Assembly: GCA_022695795.1 (NCBI GenBank)
Contig: MU404091.1
Span: 248,001 to 312,000, forward strand
Length of the DNA stretch: 64,000 nt
From: Biscogniauxia marginata
Lineage: Eukaryota > Ascomycota > Sordariomycetes > Xylariales > Xylariaceae
Direction: 5' to 3'
A program made the translations under genes and the position numbers. Below are positions 32,963 to 43,459 of the stretch, piece after piece. The notes beneath the pieces are model-generated. The model did not search any database. It was not told the origin of the DNA and worked only from the letters and a program-made list of their open reading frames with translations. Position 1 is the first letter of the stretch, and every line of letters begins with the position of its first letter.

Positions 32963-33966
32963 ATGGACCAGTCCTCGTCGAATCACCCGCAGCCGTCGCG
33001 AGGAGGAGGAGCAGCAGCAGGAGGAACGCCCGCGGTATATGATACAACACACGGAGGCCATTACGGTATGTGCATCATTTTGTCGCGACTTGCCTTTCGT
33101 TCGTGCGACGTCGCTAATCATCTCTACTTCTAGGTGCCAGTGCAGCAGTGAGTCCCACCGCCCTTCTCCCCCCCCTCTCTCACTCCGACCCCAAACAATC
33201 CAAGCTCTCCTTCTCTCACCCCTGCTCCGACTCAATCATCGAGCTAACCGCGTCACAACCTACATAGTTGGCGAATTCCGGCTTTGCGCCCGCCGAGCTC
33301 TATACCGGACCATGGGCGAACGTACACCAGGGCTTACACGGCCAATACAAGGATATCCTAACGACGTACTGGCAACAAACTATCAACCATCTCGAATCCG
33401 ACCAGCATGATTACAAGCTGCACCAGCTGCCGCTCGCGCGAATCAAGAAGGTCATGAAGGCCGACCCCGAAGTTAAGATGATCTCGGCCGAGGCCCCGAT
33501 CCTCTTCGCGAAGGGTTGTGATATATTTATTACCGAACTGACCATGCGCGCCTGGATCCACGCCGAGGAGAACAAGCGTCGCACGCTACAACGATCCGAT
33601 ATTGCCTCGGCTCTGGCCAAGAGCGACATGTTCGATTTCCTTATCGATATCGTGCCCCGCGAAGAGGCGAGCCATGCTAAGCGGACGAACCCGGCTCAGG
33701 CTCAGGCGGCACAGGGCGTACCAACCGCAGCTGGCAACCAGATGCCCGGTCAACACGGGATGCCAGGCGCGAACCACATGGCGCCTACCGACTACATGGG
33801 AGGGCACACTATTGCGCCCGATCAAGAATACCGTGGGCCCCCGCCCATGTATGCGAACCAAGTACAACCAGGTCCGGGAGCACCATACAACCAACCTCCG
33901 CAACAGTCTATATACGGCGACATGGAAGGGATGTACGGCTACCCGGGGATGCCACAACAGCAGTAG
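32963..33966 (+). CDS. HAP5: CCAAT-binding complex subunit HAP5 (NF-YC, HapE type)
   Basis: Exons 32963-33065, 33134-33147 (14 nt) and 33268-33966 give 271 residues. The N-terminus is Gly/Ala/Pro-rich. Residues about 65-165 form the NF-YC histone fold: FWQQTI-like [54 protein letters not shown] and [21 protein letters not shown], all hallmarks of the family. The C-terminal part is Gln/Pro/Met-rich and ends PGMPQQQ before TAG at 33964. HAP5 pairs with HAP3, then HAP2 joins and the trimer binds CCAAT; in filamentous fungi HapX adds iron control. After the TAG the frame stays open for 43 more coding-looking codons (see separate entry). The tiny second exon is needed to join the frames. Confidence 0.93.
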
Positions 33967-34098
33967 GATGCTCAAGGCACCTCGGATGAGCATTCACCAC
34001 CAGCGCCATTTGATTATCCCCCGATCGGGGGGAACGGGGAAGATGTGAAGGAGGAGTCTGTTAGGAACGGTAGCCAGCCAGGGCTAGTACATGATTGA
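33967..34098 (+). other. In-frame coding-like extension after the HAP5 stop codon
   Basis: Directly after TAG the HAP5 frame continues 43 codons to TGA at 34096-34098. It encodes a hydrophilic, acidic tail with DEHSPPAPFDYPP, then EDVKEESVRNGSQ. The composition looks like a normal disordered transcription-factor tail rather than untranslated sequence. Possible explanations are stop-codon readthrough, a recent CAG-to-TAG change that shortened the protein, or a sequencing error. No splice pair that skips the TAG and keeps this frame was found. Confidence 0.5.
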
Positions 34099-34361
34099 AA
34101 GGGTTTCCGTGAATACTGTTGGGGAGACATTAGTTGTTTCTTTATCCTTTTTTTTTTTTTTTGCTTCTTGTTTCTTTTCTTTTTTTAGTCCATTTCGTGA
34201 GTATGGCGTACGGGTTTCAGGGTTCAGGACAAACAAGTACTCCATCATCTTCTATATGACACAGGTCTCTGCAATTGCAGCACAGCGGGTTTCAGGTCCC
34301 AAAGAATGCGATTGATATTACACTGTTCGCCACCAATTAGATTGGCTGGTTGTGTGAAGCT

Positions 34362-37158
34362 TTATTTGGTACCAAAGCGTGACGACAGGTTAGACGAGAA
34401 GTTGGCGAAGCGCTGAGCAGCTTGGCCTGGGCCAGAGATGTGTTGCGTAAGTCTAAATCGTTAGGGTTAGCCATATTTTTTCCACTCCGAATATAGTAAA
34501 TATCCATGAGACGACACGGGGTTACACACTTCTCTAGAAGGACCGGGCCGTTCAAGGCATCCACACGACCGTACTTCTTGTTCCTGGTCGAGATGTCGAA
34601 GAACTCATCCGTGTTTTCCGATTGCAGGAGGTGGATGGTCTGCTCCAGCTCGTCCAAGTTGGACCGAAGCATGAAGCCGTTTTCGAGGCCATCGACGAAA
34701 TCTGTCAGATGCTGTGTATCCATGGCGAGTGCTGCGACGCCATTCGGATTAATCTTCTTGACGTCTGGCGAAAGTGGCAGCGCCTAGTTGAACCCATTAG
34801 TATCGATACCTTAAGATTACAGTCTTAAGGCTACCCACCAGTATCTTGTTAGCTGCATGGCTAAGCGCATCGAAGTAGATAAGCTCTTTGATCTCTCGTG
34901 GCAGGCCCAGTAGTGTCGAGTTCATTATGTTCGAGAGATATCTAGTCAGAGTTTGCATATAGTTGCTCGGCTCCTTGGGAGCGTTAAACGCTGTCCAGTC
35001 ATACTCTGCCGTCTCGACAAGGTCATCGATCTTCGAGTTGACCAGCTCGAAGATTCGCTTCTCGGCAGTCTTCTTGTTATCCCTGAATTGCTCGGTAGCC
35101 GCTAGGGTTAGGGGGCCACCTGCCGACGCCGAAGATCGTGCCCGAATCAGAAGCTGCTCTAACTCCTGGCACGCGGTCTCAAAGTGTTCCAAGTTGATCA
35201 GGATCTGTACTATTTGACCCAGATACTGCGAACTCAGTCTTTCGACTAGAGACTGGCACACCTTTTCGGTAAGAAGTTCATCGAGTGACTAGCCAGGAGA
35301 TTAGACCTTCTCCTAGTAACGCGGTATGTTGCATGTGCTTACCTTGCGCAGGGTATCATCAATTTTGTTTGGATGCTGGAAGTGGTCATCCGCAAAGAAG
35401 TAGAACTGGTTGAGGAAATTTCTAATGTCGATGCAACACAGTGGATACATCTGCGAGAACGGTAAGACGCAGGGGAACCTGCAACAGTTAGACATACTTC
35501 GTGACAGTACATAGTGAATACTTACGTCAACTCCTCGACGGGCTTGTCCTGGGTAAACCAGCTAACATTAACCACCTTGTCATACTCTTCTCTAGTATTA
35601 ATTGCCATCGGCATGTAATCATCGGTGGAGACAATCTTGTGAAATAGTTAGCCTCGTTCAAACAATGGTATAATGACCGTACCTCTTGAAAGTCCTCGCT
35701 GAATCTTCGCTTGAGTAGCTCCGCATATTTATCGAAGAGTCTGACCAAAAAGTCATCAAGTCTGACAACAGAATAGCCCCACCCCTGTGGCCTCATGTTA
35801 GAATGTTGCTTCGTTGAGGGGGGCTTGCTCCTTACCTCCATAGTCTGGATAAAGAGAGCAATGACACCCTTGATCTTCAAGAGGACTTCAGCATTGTTGA
35901 CCTCGCCGAGTGCTTTTGATGTCAATGATATCGTAATAGAACACATGGAGTCCCACAACTCCTCGACCTGGGAGTGACGGTTAGTACCTAAGGAATCAAT
36001 GAGAAACTAAGCCAGATCGTGCGTACATCAATGGCGGTCCGGAGCTGTGGAGCCCGCCGCATCGTCGCCTTTTCAATGATGGCGAATCCAGCGATGCCTT
36101 CCAACAAACTGCTCAGTGATTGCTCGTCGTCGGTTGTGAGGCTGATGGAGCTGGGGAGAAGCAATTCTTTCTGCCGTCGTCTGGTAGCAGCATACTCAGA
36201 GCGGAACTTGTCACTTTGGCCCAGCGCATCGTGGATATGCAGAGCTTCAAAAAGGGGTGTGAAATCGACCTTCGAGCATGCGTTAGGTGCGCACTGTGTG
36301 GCTATATAGGCCAATGTACTTAGGAAAAAGAGCGCATACCTGGAGCTCTTCGTTATCAAGCACATCAAACTCCTCGCTTTCATCGAAGACCAGTTCGATG
36401 GCAGAGTTGAGTTTGAATTGATTAAGAAATTCGTCCTTCTCAACCCGTTCTCGATGACGCGAGCGTCGCATTTCTGTATGATAGAACGCAACCTCTCCTA
36501 GAAACTGTGACGTCTCTCTTATACGGAACAGCCATGTGTTGAGATCTGTCATAACCGCCTCTGATATGGTTTTCTGGGAGGCCGGGATGGACTTCTGGAT
36601 CAGAAAGGCCAGCCGATGCTGCGTCGCATATTTGTTCTGTATTATGGGGATAAGAAACTCGTTCTGAAGATCGTCAAGGGACTTGAGTGCGCCATAGTAC
36701 TTCTTCTTCCGTATCAAGTCATGGGCGTTATTCACAGCATGCAATATCTTCAAGGACTCCTTCAACGCATCGGATACATCTGAAATGTTTTCTCTCACAG
36801 CTCGTGTGTTTACTAAGGCCTGCTTCTGCTCTGCCAACTTTTCTGTGCTAGCTTGAATAGACTGGTTCAGCTGGAGAATGTCAGCCGTCAGAGCCACTGT
36901 CCGCTCACGGACACTCTGCAGTTGGTTGACGGAGCCGAGAAACTCTTCATGCTTTGTCAGGCCAATCCTCTCAATCTCAGTTTCCCGATCGTCGGCATAT
37001 TGTGATAGATTCTGGATAAGGGCACTCGAGCGGTTTGTGCCCGTCGCGTCTTTGAGGACTGGAATTAGTTGATCGAGGAACTCGGCATCGGAAGTAGATA
37101 GGATAATATGTTGGACGGCGGAGGAGTAGTCATCGTAACTCTGGACTCCTCGTGGCAT
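34362..37158 (-). CDS. SEC15: Exocyst complex component Sec15
   Basis: Nine minus-strand exons: 37158-36340, 36269-36027, 35967-35836, 35784-35683, 35635-35526, 35478-35343, 35288-34839, 34783-34530 and 34452-34362; 778 residues, as expected for Sec15. The N-terminal half has coiled-coil heptads (about 65-145) and the Sec15 signature around KKYYGALKSLDDLQ. The C-terminal Sec15 domain includes GWGYSVVRLDDFLVRLFDKY, CCIDIRNFLNQFYFF and SNYMQTLTRYLSNIMNSTLLGLP. The last small exon, read after a GTGTGT donor and TTTAG acceptor, gives the expected end RFANFSSNLSSRFGTK; without it the frame runs into unrelated sequence. Sec15 is the Rab (Sec4) effector that links secretory vesicles to the exocyst for fusion at growing hyphal tips. 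Confidence 0.93.
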
Positions 37159-37599
37159 CTTGATAGACAGCGCCCCGGGCTTGCGCGACTAGGACTTCGA
37201 AGAGTGTCGGGAGCAGTATTCCAACTCGAAAGCAGATCGATGGTGGGTATAACCGGTGGTTTGTTTAGGTGTCATTTGCCAGACTTTGAGACCGCTCAAG
37301 GTTGTTGTAGATGGATCGGAATTGAAGTCTGCTAGGCATCTAGATCGGACCTTAGAGGCTTCCACGAAGCAGTTGTAGTAGTACGGATCGCAGAATTCCA
37401 ATGACATGGAGGATGCATGTAGACCCCTGTAACATCGAGCCTTAGTCTGGAGTTAGCCCCTCTACTAAGGTAAGTCTGCCTGTAGGGGTCTGTTTGGAAA
37501 GCTTGGTGATACTTGCAGGTGCACACAGCTGCCTTCGCTCTTGACAGCTAGATCACGTGGCTAGTCGTGGCTGTGGCTAGTGATTGTGGCACATAACTT
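37159..37599. other. Upstream region of SEC15
   Basis: No supported gene. Short minus-strand frames (37189-37526) directly upstream of SEC15 could be leader ORFs but show nothing recognisable. Confidence 0.4.
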
Positions 37600-38110
37600 C
37601 ATCCCAACGTTCCTCCAATAAGATTTTAGTTTCTTTTCTAGGGGGAAAAGGACAAGGCAAATTAGAAGGAGGTGATATAAAAGCAAGATACACTCCGCAT
37701 ATTTATTTAAATCTACCTGTTAGACGTGTGCTGGAACACCTAACTGATGTAAAACTGAAAAATCACCGGCTTTTTCCTAAAAACATTATCGGCTTTAACT
37801 AAGTTATTCACTACCATTTATTAGGTAACACCTTTTATCATATTACGATTAATATTAAAGCACCTTTATAACTATAAAACTCTATATATATTATATAGTT
37901 TTAAACCTTCTTAACTATATATATATTTAAAAACATTATAAAAAACATGTAATATGTCTTTTAAGTGCTAATATAAGAGAAATTCTGGTTTTCTAGTTTA
38001 TTTTATTAATTACATTAATTACCCTTTTTAGAAATGCCTATTTCACTAATTTGCTGACAAGGCTTTTTCAAGTCACGATATCATGAGTTGATTTAAGAAC
38101 GGTATTTCTT
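37600..38110. repeat. AT-rich island, possibly RIP-degraded
   Basis: Composition shifts abruptly to mostly A and T, densest at about 37800-38040 with TATATATA runs and very few CpA or CpG dinucleotides, against balanced neighbours. No transposon domain survives. Such islands in ascomycetes are usually repeats destroyed by repeat-induced point mutation; that origin is inferred from composition only. Confidence 0.5.
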
Positions 38111-40787
38111 AGTACCATCATCAATAATAATAATTCGTGGGTTACGGTGCCAACGCCCCAGTCCGGGTCCTGGTAACTTTGCATATTCCATCAAGCCGTT
38201 GACGAAGGCTATCTCATAATATCTAGTGGCCGATGTTCAGTACAGCTTTAGTTGGGTGGAAGGAGATAGTCACACAAATCACATGTTGATATGGATGATT
38301 CTTCATTATCGGTGATTCACGAAGTGAAGTATATTACGGCAATTGCCACTTACTTACCTAAAGTATGAATTCAAGGCAGTTCGATGGGCTTATGTCACTG
38401 CAAACAAATTAAAGTGCCAGGACCATCAGGTAGTGCGGTATCTTAAGCCAATAGTGTCCTGGCTTATATCAGTTAAGCCTGTTGTTCCGGCAGTTGCCAT
38501 TTGCACCAAATCGGCTGAAACGAGTTCCTACCTTGTACTCTCTCTTTTCGATGTGCACCTTCCTTCACCCATGGGAAAACCCTTTCTTGCACTTTGAAGA
38601 AAATTTTGATTTTCTAGACTATCCGCAGCACTTTCGTGGCCCACGCTCATTCTCCCATCCTTTTTTTGACCGTCCTTCATTCAGATACACTCGACACCAT
38701 TCCTAAGGTCAACATCCAACCACTACCTAACCTACCCACCCACCTACCTACCAACTGGTGACATCTTGGAACAAAGTTGAGTCTATCATTGAATTTGTTC
38801 TTCGATTCATCCAAATTCCTATCTGGTCGCCACCTGAGCGCCGGGACCCCCAGACATTACTTTTCAGGTATTGTCTCCTCGGACACTGCTTGACAGCAGA
38901 GCATTGCCGACCACTGGTTCTTCTTGACAACACACAGACCACCTTTCTGGTTCCTAGAACAATACCAGACTGCCCTCAAAAGCAACTGCACAACACCTAC
39001 AAGCACCCTTTCTGCCACTTTCCCCGTTACCAGCAGTATCCCACCTTCATTAGAAACACAACGCCCCAAGAGCCCTTCGTTCCGCACAAACTGAATTGAA
39101 TCGACAACTTTTGATCCTTCAGTCTTGGTACAGCTAGACCCTTACTTGATTTTACGACCATATCATAGTTTGCCAGTCAGTCCGTGTGGCCTTGCAACGT
39201 GCTCTTGTGCACCGCTGGGAGACCTTCTTTTCAGGTTGAATCTACCACCTCACTCCTGTCTTTCGGCACCGTCTTTTGACATATATCCAGCACGGCAAGT
39301 CCTTGGCAATTTTGCTGAGGTGTTTCATCTACGTCGAGCAATCACTGAACTCGATCTACGTCAGTCGTGTTAATTGCTGGCCGTATACCACTGCTCACCA
39401 GGGTTCCCAACCTTTACAGCAATCTGGAATCAAAATATCAGGCACTTACTCAAGTAAGTCAAAGCCCCTATCCCCTAGCATATGTTTTGTGTCTCCTCAA
39501 TATGATGTAAGTCTTCGCAGATTGGACACATACGTATGCTGAGGCAATCTTGCTTCCCCGGCACTGTTCGTTCAGTCGATGACCTGCACTGTTTAACTAT
39601 CCGTCTTCACTACAAACTCGAGAATACTTAGAGTGATCTAACATAATCATCTGTTACTAGGCGCCCCACACTTGCACGCAATTAACCATATCGGCAAGGC
39701 AACTATTGTTTCCTCTAAGAGGTACATCGCCAGAGCCGTATCAATTCAGTTTCTGCAGTTACCTGGAAGGCGGGTCTTTCAACCAGGTAATTCCGAGCCT
39801 GGTAACTACAGTTAGTCAATTTTCCCGTGCCACCTTTGTGTGAATGTTTTTCTCTAATGGCCCTAGCTAGTCACCTCTGGATTCATCCTCCTCTGCAAAG
39901 GGGTGCCATCCACGGCCACTTACAAGAAGGACACATAGCTCCTAGCCTAGGATAGACCTACCACGAGTACGAGGCGGAAAGGATCTGTATTTGCGATAGC
40001 AGTCCTGGCAACCACCATTCATACCCCCTGCTCCTTCCCAATAACCATTCCCACGGGTTTTGATCTTAGATCTTGACCCTCTCTTAGTACCACGATTTCT
40101 TTTCTTTCTCAAGACAACTTCTCACTCTCAATCGTGAACAGGAGCCAGTAAGTACTACCACAAAGTCTGATAATTCAACCCTCCATTCCAATCATGTCTT
40201 CTTTCACGCCCCCACAAACCCATCTGGCAAGATTTGCAAGTCGTCAAGTATGCCGCATATGCAAATCCCCTTCCATTACCTATTATATTTATCCCCTTGG
40301 GTTCATATTGCCCCACCATACTACACTGATCGAATCCCACGCCAATTTATTGGCCTTTCTGTTCACTGTCATAGCTTCGCCAATTTTTGTATGACTTCCC
40401 TCTCTCTCTAAACTAACAGTGTCCACGCAGTTGGAAGAGCTGTCCTCCGCTCTATTACAAGCAACATTACTCCAGTGTCTCTAGCCAATCTGAAAGTTGA
40501 CGAGTATCTAGTTACGGGATACGCAGGTAGCTGTCTCTGTAGGTGATTTGATTCCAAATTTAGATCCCACTTCTCTAAATCCAGTGGATGCTTTGCACTT
40601 TCTAGTGCACCAGCATTACCTTGCTCGGGCCATTCACTAGCATGCTAACATGATTTTGTGTAGCAGAGGCCCATCTACATTCCAATCCATCAATTATTCA
40701 ACAGGCTTCTCGAAAGGCCTCTCCTCCCTAGGAGTTCTCAATTCCAGATTTTTGCAAAGACAAATCAGGACTGAGTTGATTGACAAA
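38111..40787. other. Probable long leader and promoter of the Mei2-like gene
   Basis: No convincing gene in 2.7 kb. The stretch from about 38640 is rich in C/T and CAACC words, as in fungal promoters and leaders, with many small frames. A branch point GCTAAC (40644-40649) and acceptor TGTGTAG (ending 40663) mark the end of a leader intron just before the coding start, so at least one non-coding exon probably lies upstream. An exon near 40430-40535 reads openly in one frame but could not be joined. Confidence 0.45.
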
Positions 40788-43459
40788 ATGAACAATCTGC
40801 ATCATACTCGAGAAGGGCACTTCAACCCTGCATCGCCTCATTCGTCCAGTGGTGCGGCCGATTCATTCAAAGGCACACCTGACACCCGTCTGACGGCCTT
40901 TTCCCCTGAGGATGGCTCTGCAAGATCTACAAAGGCACTGGGGTCTCTTAATGTTGGCAATCGAGAGGCAGGGCCGATTAAGTTCGCAGTGAGCTCTCCT
41001 AACTCTGTCGAGCTTTCCAACTCGTTTTATCGCGGAAACCTCCAATTTGAGAAGGACCCTTTCGTAGTCTCTTCAGGAGCGAATATCAAGCCAACGCAGA
41101 AACTATCCCCCACTGCTTCTATCTTCTCCCCATTTCCCGTTCCTCGCTTTGGGCGTGGCTCTACATCTGAGCCTACTGGTGCGCCACAGGCAGATTCCGG
41201 GGACCGAGAGCAAACACCAAATCGATCCTCCCCAGGGAACTCCCAGAATGTTAAGTTTGTGCACAATACCCTGAGCACGGACTCGGGCCTATCGAGATGT
41301 GTGATCATCTCTTTTCCAGGAGGAAAAGTCAGCACTGCTGATATTGGCCTGTATCTATCGGTATGGCAGCAGTATCCAATCTAATCGAGCAAGCTAACTA
41401 GTCCCAGGAGCTAGAGCAAATGGGATTTTTGTTTCAAGGAGATAGACATCTCTACGAGTGCGGGGACAAGATGTTTGTTCGCTTCGCCAATATCCGAGAT
41501 GCATGCACTGTTTTCTCAAACCTCTCCATGGGGTCTGGCCGCCCCTGGACCGTAGTCTCTATCTCCCCACGCGAATTCTCTCTGGTAAGTCTTATCTGCA
41601 ACAAAAGACATGTACTATTCTAAGGGTTTTTTAGATTGTGGAGCCCGCATCTGGCCTTATCACTGCGCATGAAGGGCAGCTTTACCTCAACGTGTTTGCA
41701 ACACCAGCAGCACCTCCTACCACCCCTCAGCAGCTAGAGACCATACTCAAAACCCTGCTTCAGTCTGAAGGAGACCTCTTCGCCTTCAAAACACAGTCAT
41801 CTGGTGCAGAGGGGAGTGTCTTGAGCGCAGTAGTTGAGTACTGTGACAATGATATGTCCTTGCGAGCTGTTTCGAGATTCAACAACGTCGTAGTTAATGT
41901 AAGTCCTCGTCGCCTGCGGCTACAATTATCCAAGCTAATAGCTGTTCTAGGGTCTTCAAGTCTGCATCACGTTGTTCCGACCAGATATTCCTTCGTCGAC
42001 AAGCACCATTCAAGGTGGTATGATAAGCCCGGCCCGGACTACAGCGACGGCGTCAGATTTCGTCAACGATTTCCAGCGAATGTCTATCTCGAGACCGCAC
42101 TCGGTTGTGCCGACGGTACACAATACACTTGTCACCACACCAGCTCGCTCGTCTGGATTCCACATGCAACCGACTTACGGAATGATGCCTGTTGTGTATC
42201 ACGGTGTGCCTGTCAGCCCTCCATACGTGCTTGACCATGCCTGCCATCTTCCCTCTCGTCTGCACACTCCTGCGCTGCAACCCAATAATTACTCTCTTGT
42301 CAACCCAATGATGTCGCAGCCAAGCCAGTACACACCGCAGGAGTTCGTGACCCCGCGCCAGTTCCAGGGATACCAAGGTCGCCGGCAAAATGCCATGAGA
42401 GTTTCGAGGTCACCCTACAATCACCAACAGCCCAATTACCACAACCATGTCGATGTTAACCGCATCCGAGAGGGAACTGATGTCCGTACGACTGTAAGTC
42501 TTTGCCTTTTACGAACTATTCTTTCTATAGCTCACTTCATATAGATAATGCTGCGAAACATACCCAACAAGGTCGATCAGGCCATGCTGAAGAGGATTGT
42601 GGACGAATCTAGCTGGGGCAAGTACGATTTCATGTACCTCCGCATAGACTTCGCCAACGATTGCAAGTAAGTGACATTTAACCCTAGAATAAGAAAGCTG
42701 CTGATTCTGTAACCGTAGTGTCGGGTACGCGTTTATCAATTTCGTTGATGTAAGTCCCTCCTTTTCGTAGTATGTTTTCTGTATTACTGACTTCTTTTTA
42801 GCCGTTAGACATCATCGATGTAAGTTATATGAGAGCATTATATCGACTGAACTATACTGATGATCCTTAAGTTTGTGAAAGCCAGGGCCAACCAGCGCTG
42901 GAACTGTTTCAAGAGTGACAAGGTGGCTGAGATCTCATATGCCAGTAAGCTATCGTTACATAAATTTAATTTGGTAACATTGAATACTAACAAGAACCTT
43001 AGCTATCCAAGGAAAAGACTGCCTTGTGCAGAAGTTCCGTAACAGTTCTGTGATGCTTGAGGCGTCTCATTATCGACCCAAGGTAAGTTTCTCACAAAGG
43101 CCAAAACTACCAAGTCTTAATTAACTTTTCTAGCTTTATTACACACTGAACGGGCCATGCCCTGACCTCGCAGGTAGTGAGGAGGCTTTTCCTGAGCCAG
43201 ACAACCAGTCCAAGATGAAACGAAGCTGTGAGAATGCAGAGCACGTCGGTATGCGTGCGCCACATCTAGTCATATGATTGTATACTTGAGGCTGTCTAAC
43301 CATGTTTAAACAGGGCTTTTCACACCGAATGCGGGACAACATTTCCGAGATGAGCAACGTCGTCGACGCTCCCAGTTCGATCGTGGTACACGACTTGCTG
43401 AAATGGAGGAATATGATTATGATGCAGTAATCCATCATACTCTTTACTCTCCCCAATAA
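40788..43459 (+). CDS. Mei2-like RNA-binding protein (RRM_2 family)
   Basis: Coding segments: 40788-41360, 41408-41584, 41635-41898, 41951-42493, 42545-42666, 42719-42749, 42802-42819 (18 nt), 42872-42944, 43003-43082, 43134-43248 and 43314-43459, about 713 residues. The N-terminus includes GTPDTRLTAFSPE, a motif I associate with fungal Mei2 homologues. Two weak RRM-like regions follow in the middle. The C-terminal Mei2 RRM is split over five exons: MLRNIPNKVDQAMLKRIVD, YDFMYLRIDFAN, VGYAFINFVDP and FKSDKVAEISYATIQGKDCLVQKFRNSSVM. S. pombe Mei2 binds meiRNA and lets meiotic mRNAs escape destruction; filamentous relatives are less known. The last exon may instead splice at 43427 to a further exon. 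An ATG at 40650 lies between branch point and acceptor and was rejected. Confidence 0.85.

Noticed and set aside
32373..33410. Long plus-strand frames upstream of and over HAP5 exon 1
   Set aside because: Driven by A-rich and C/T-rich leader sequence; they run out of frame through HAP5 exons and introns.
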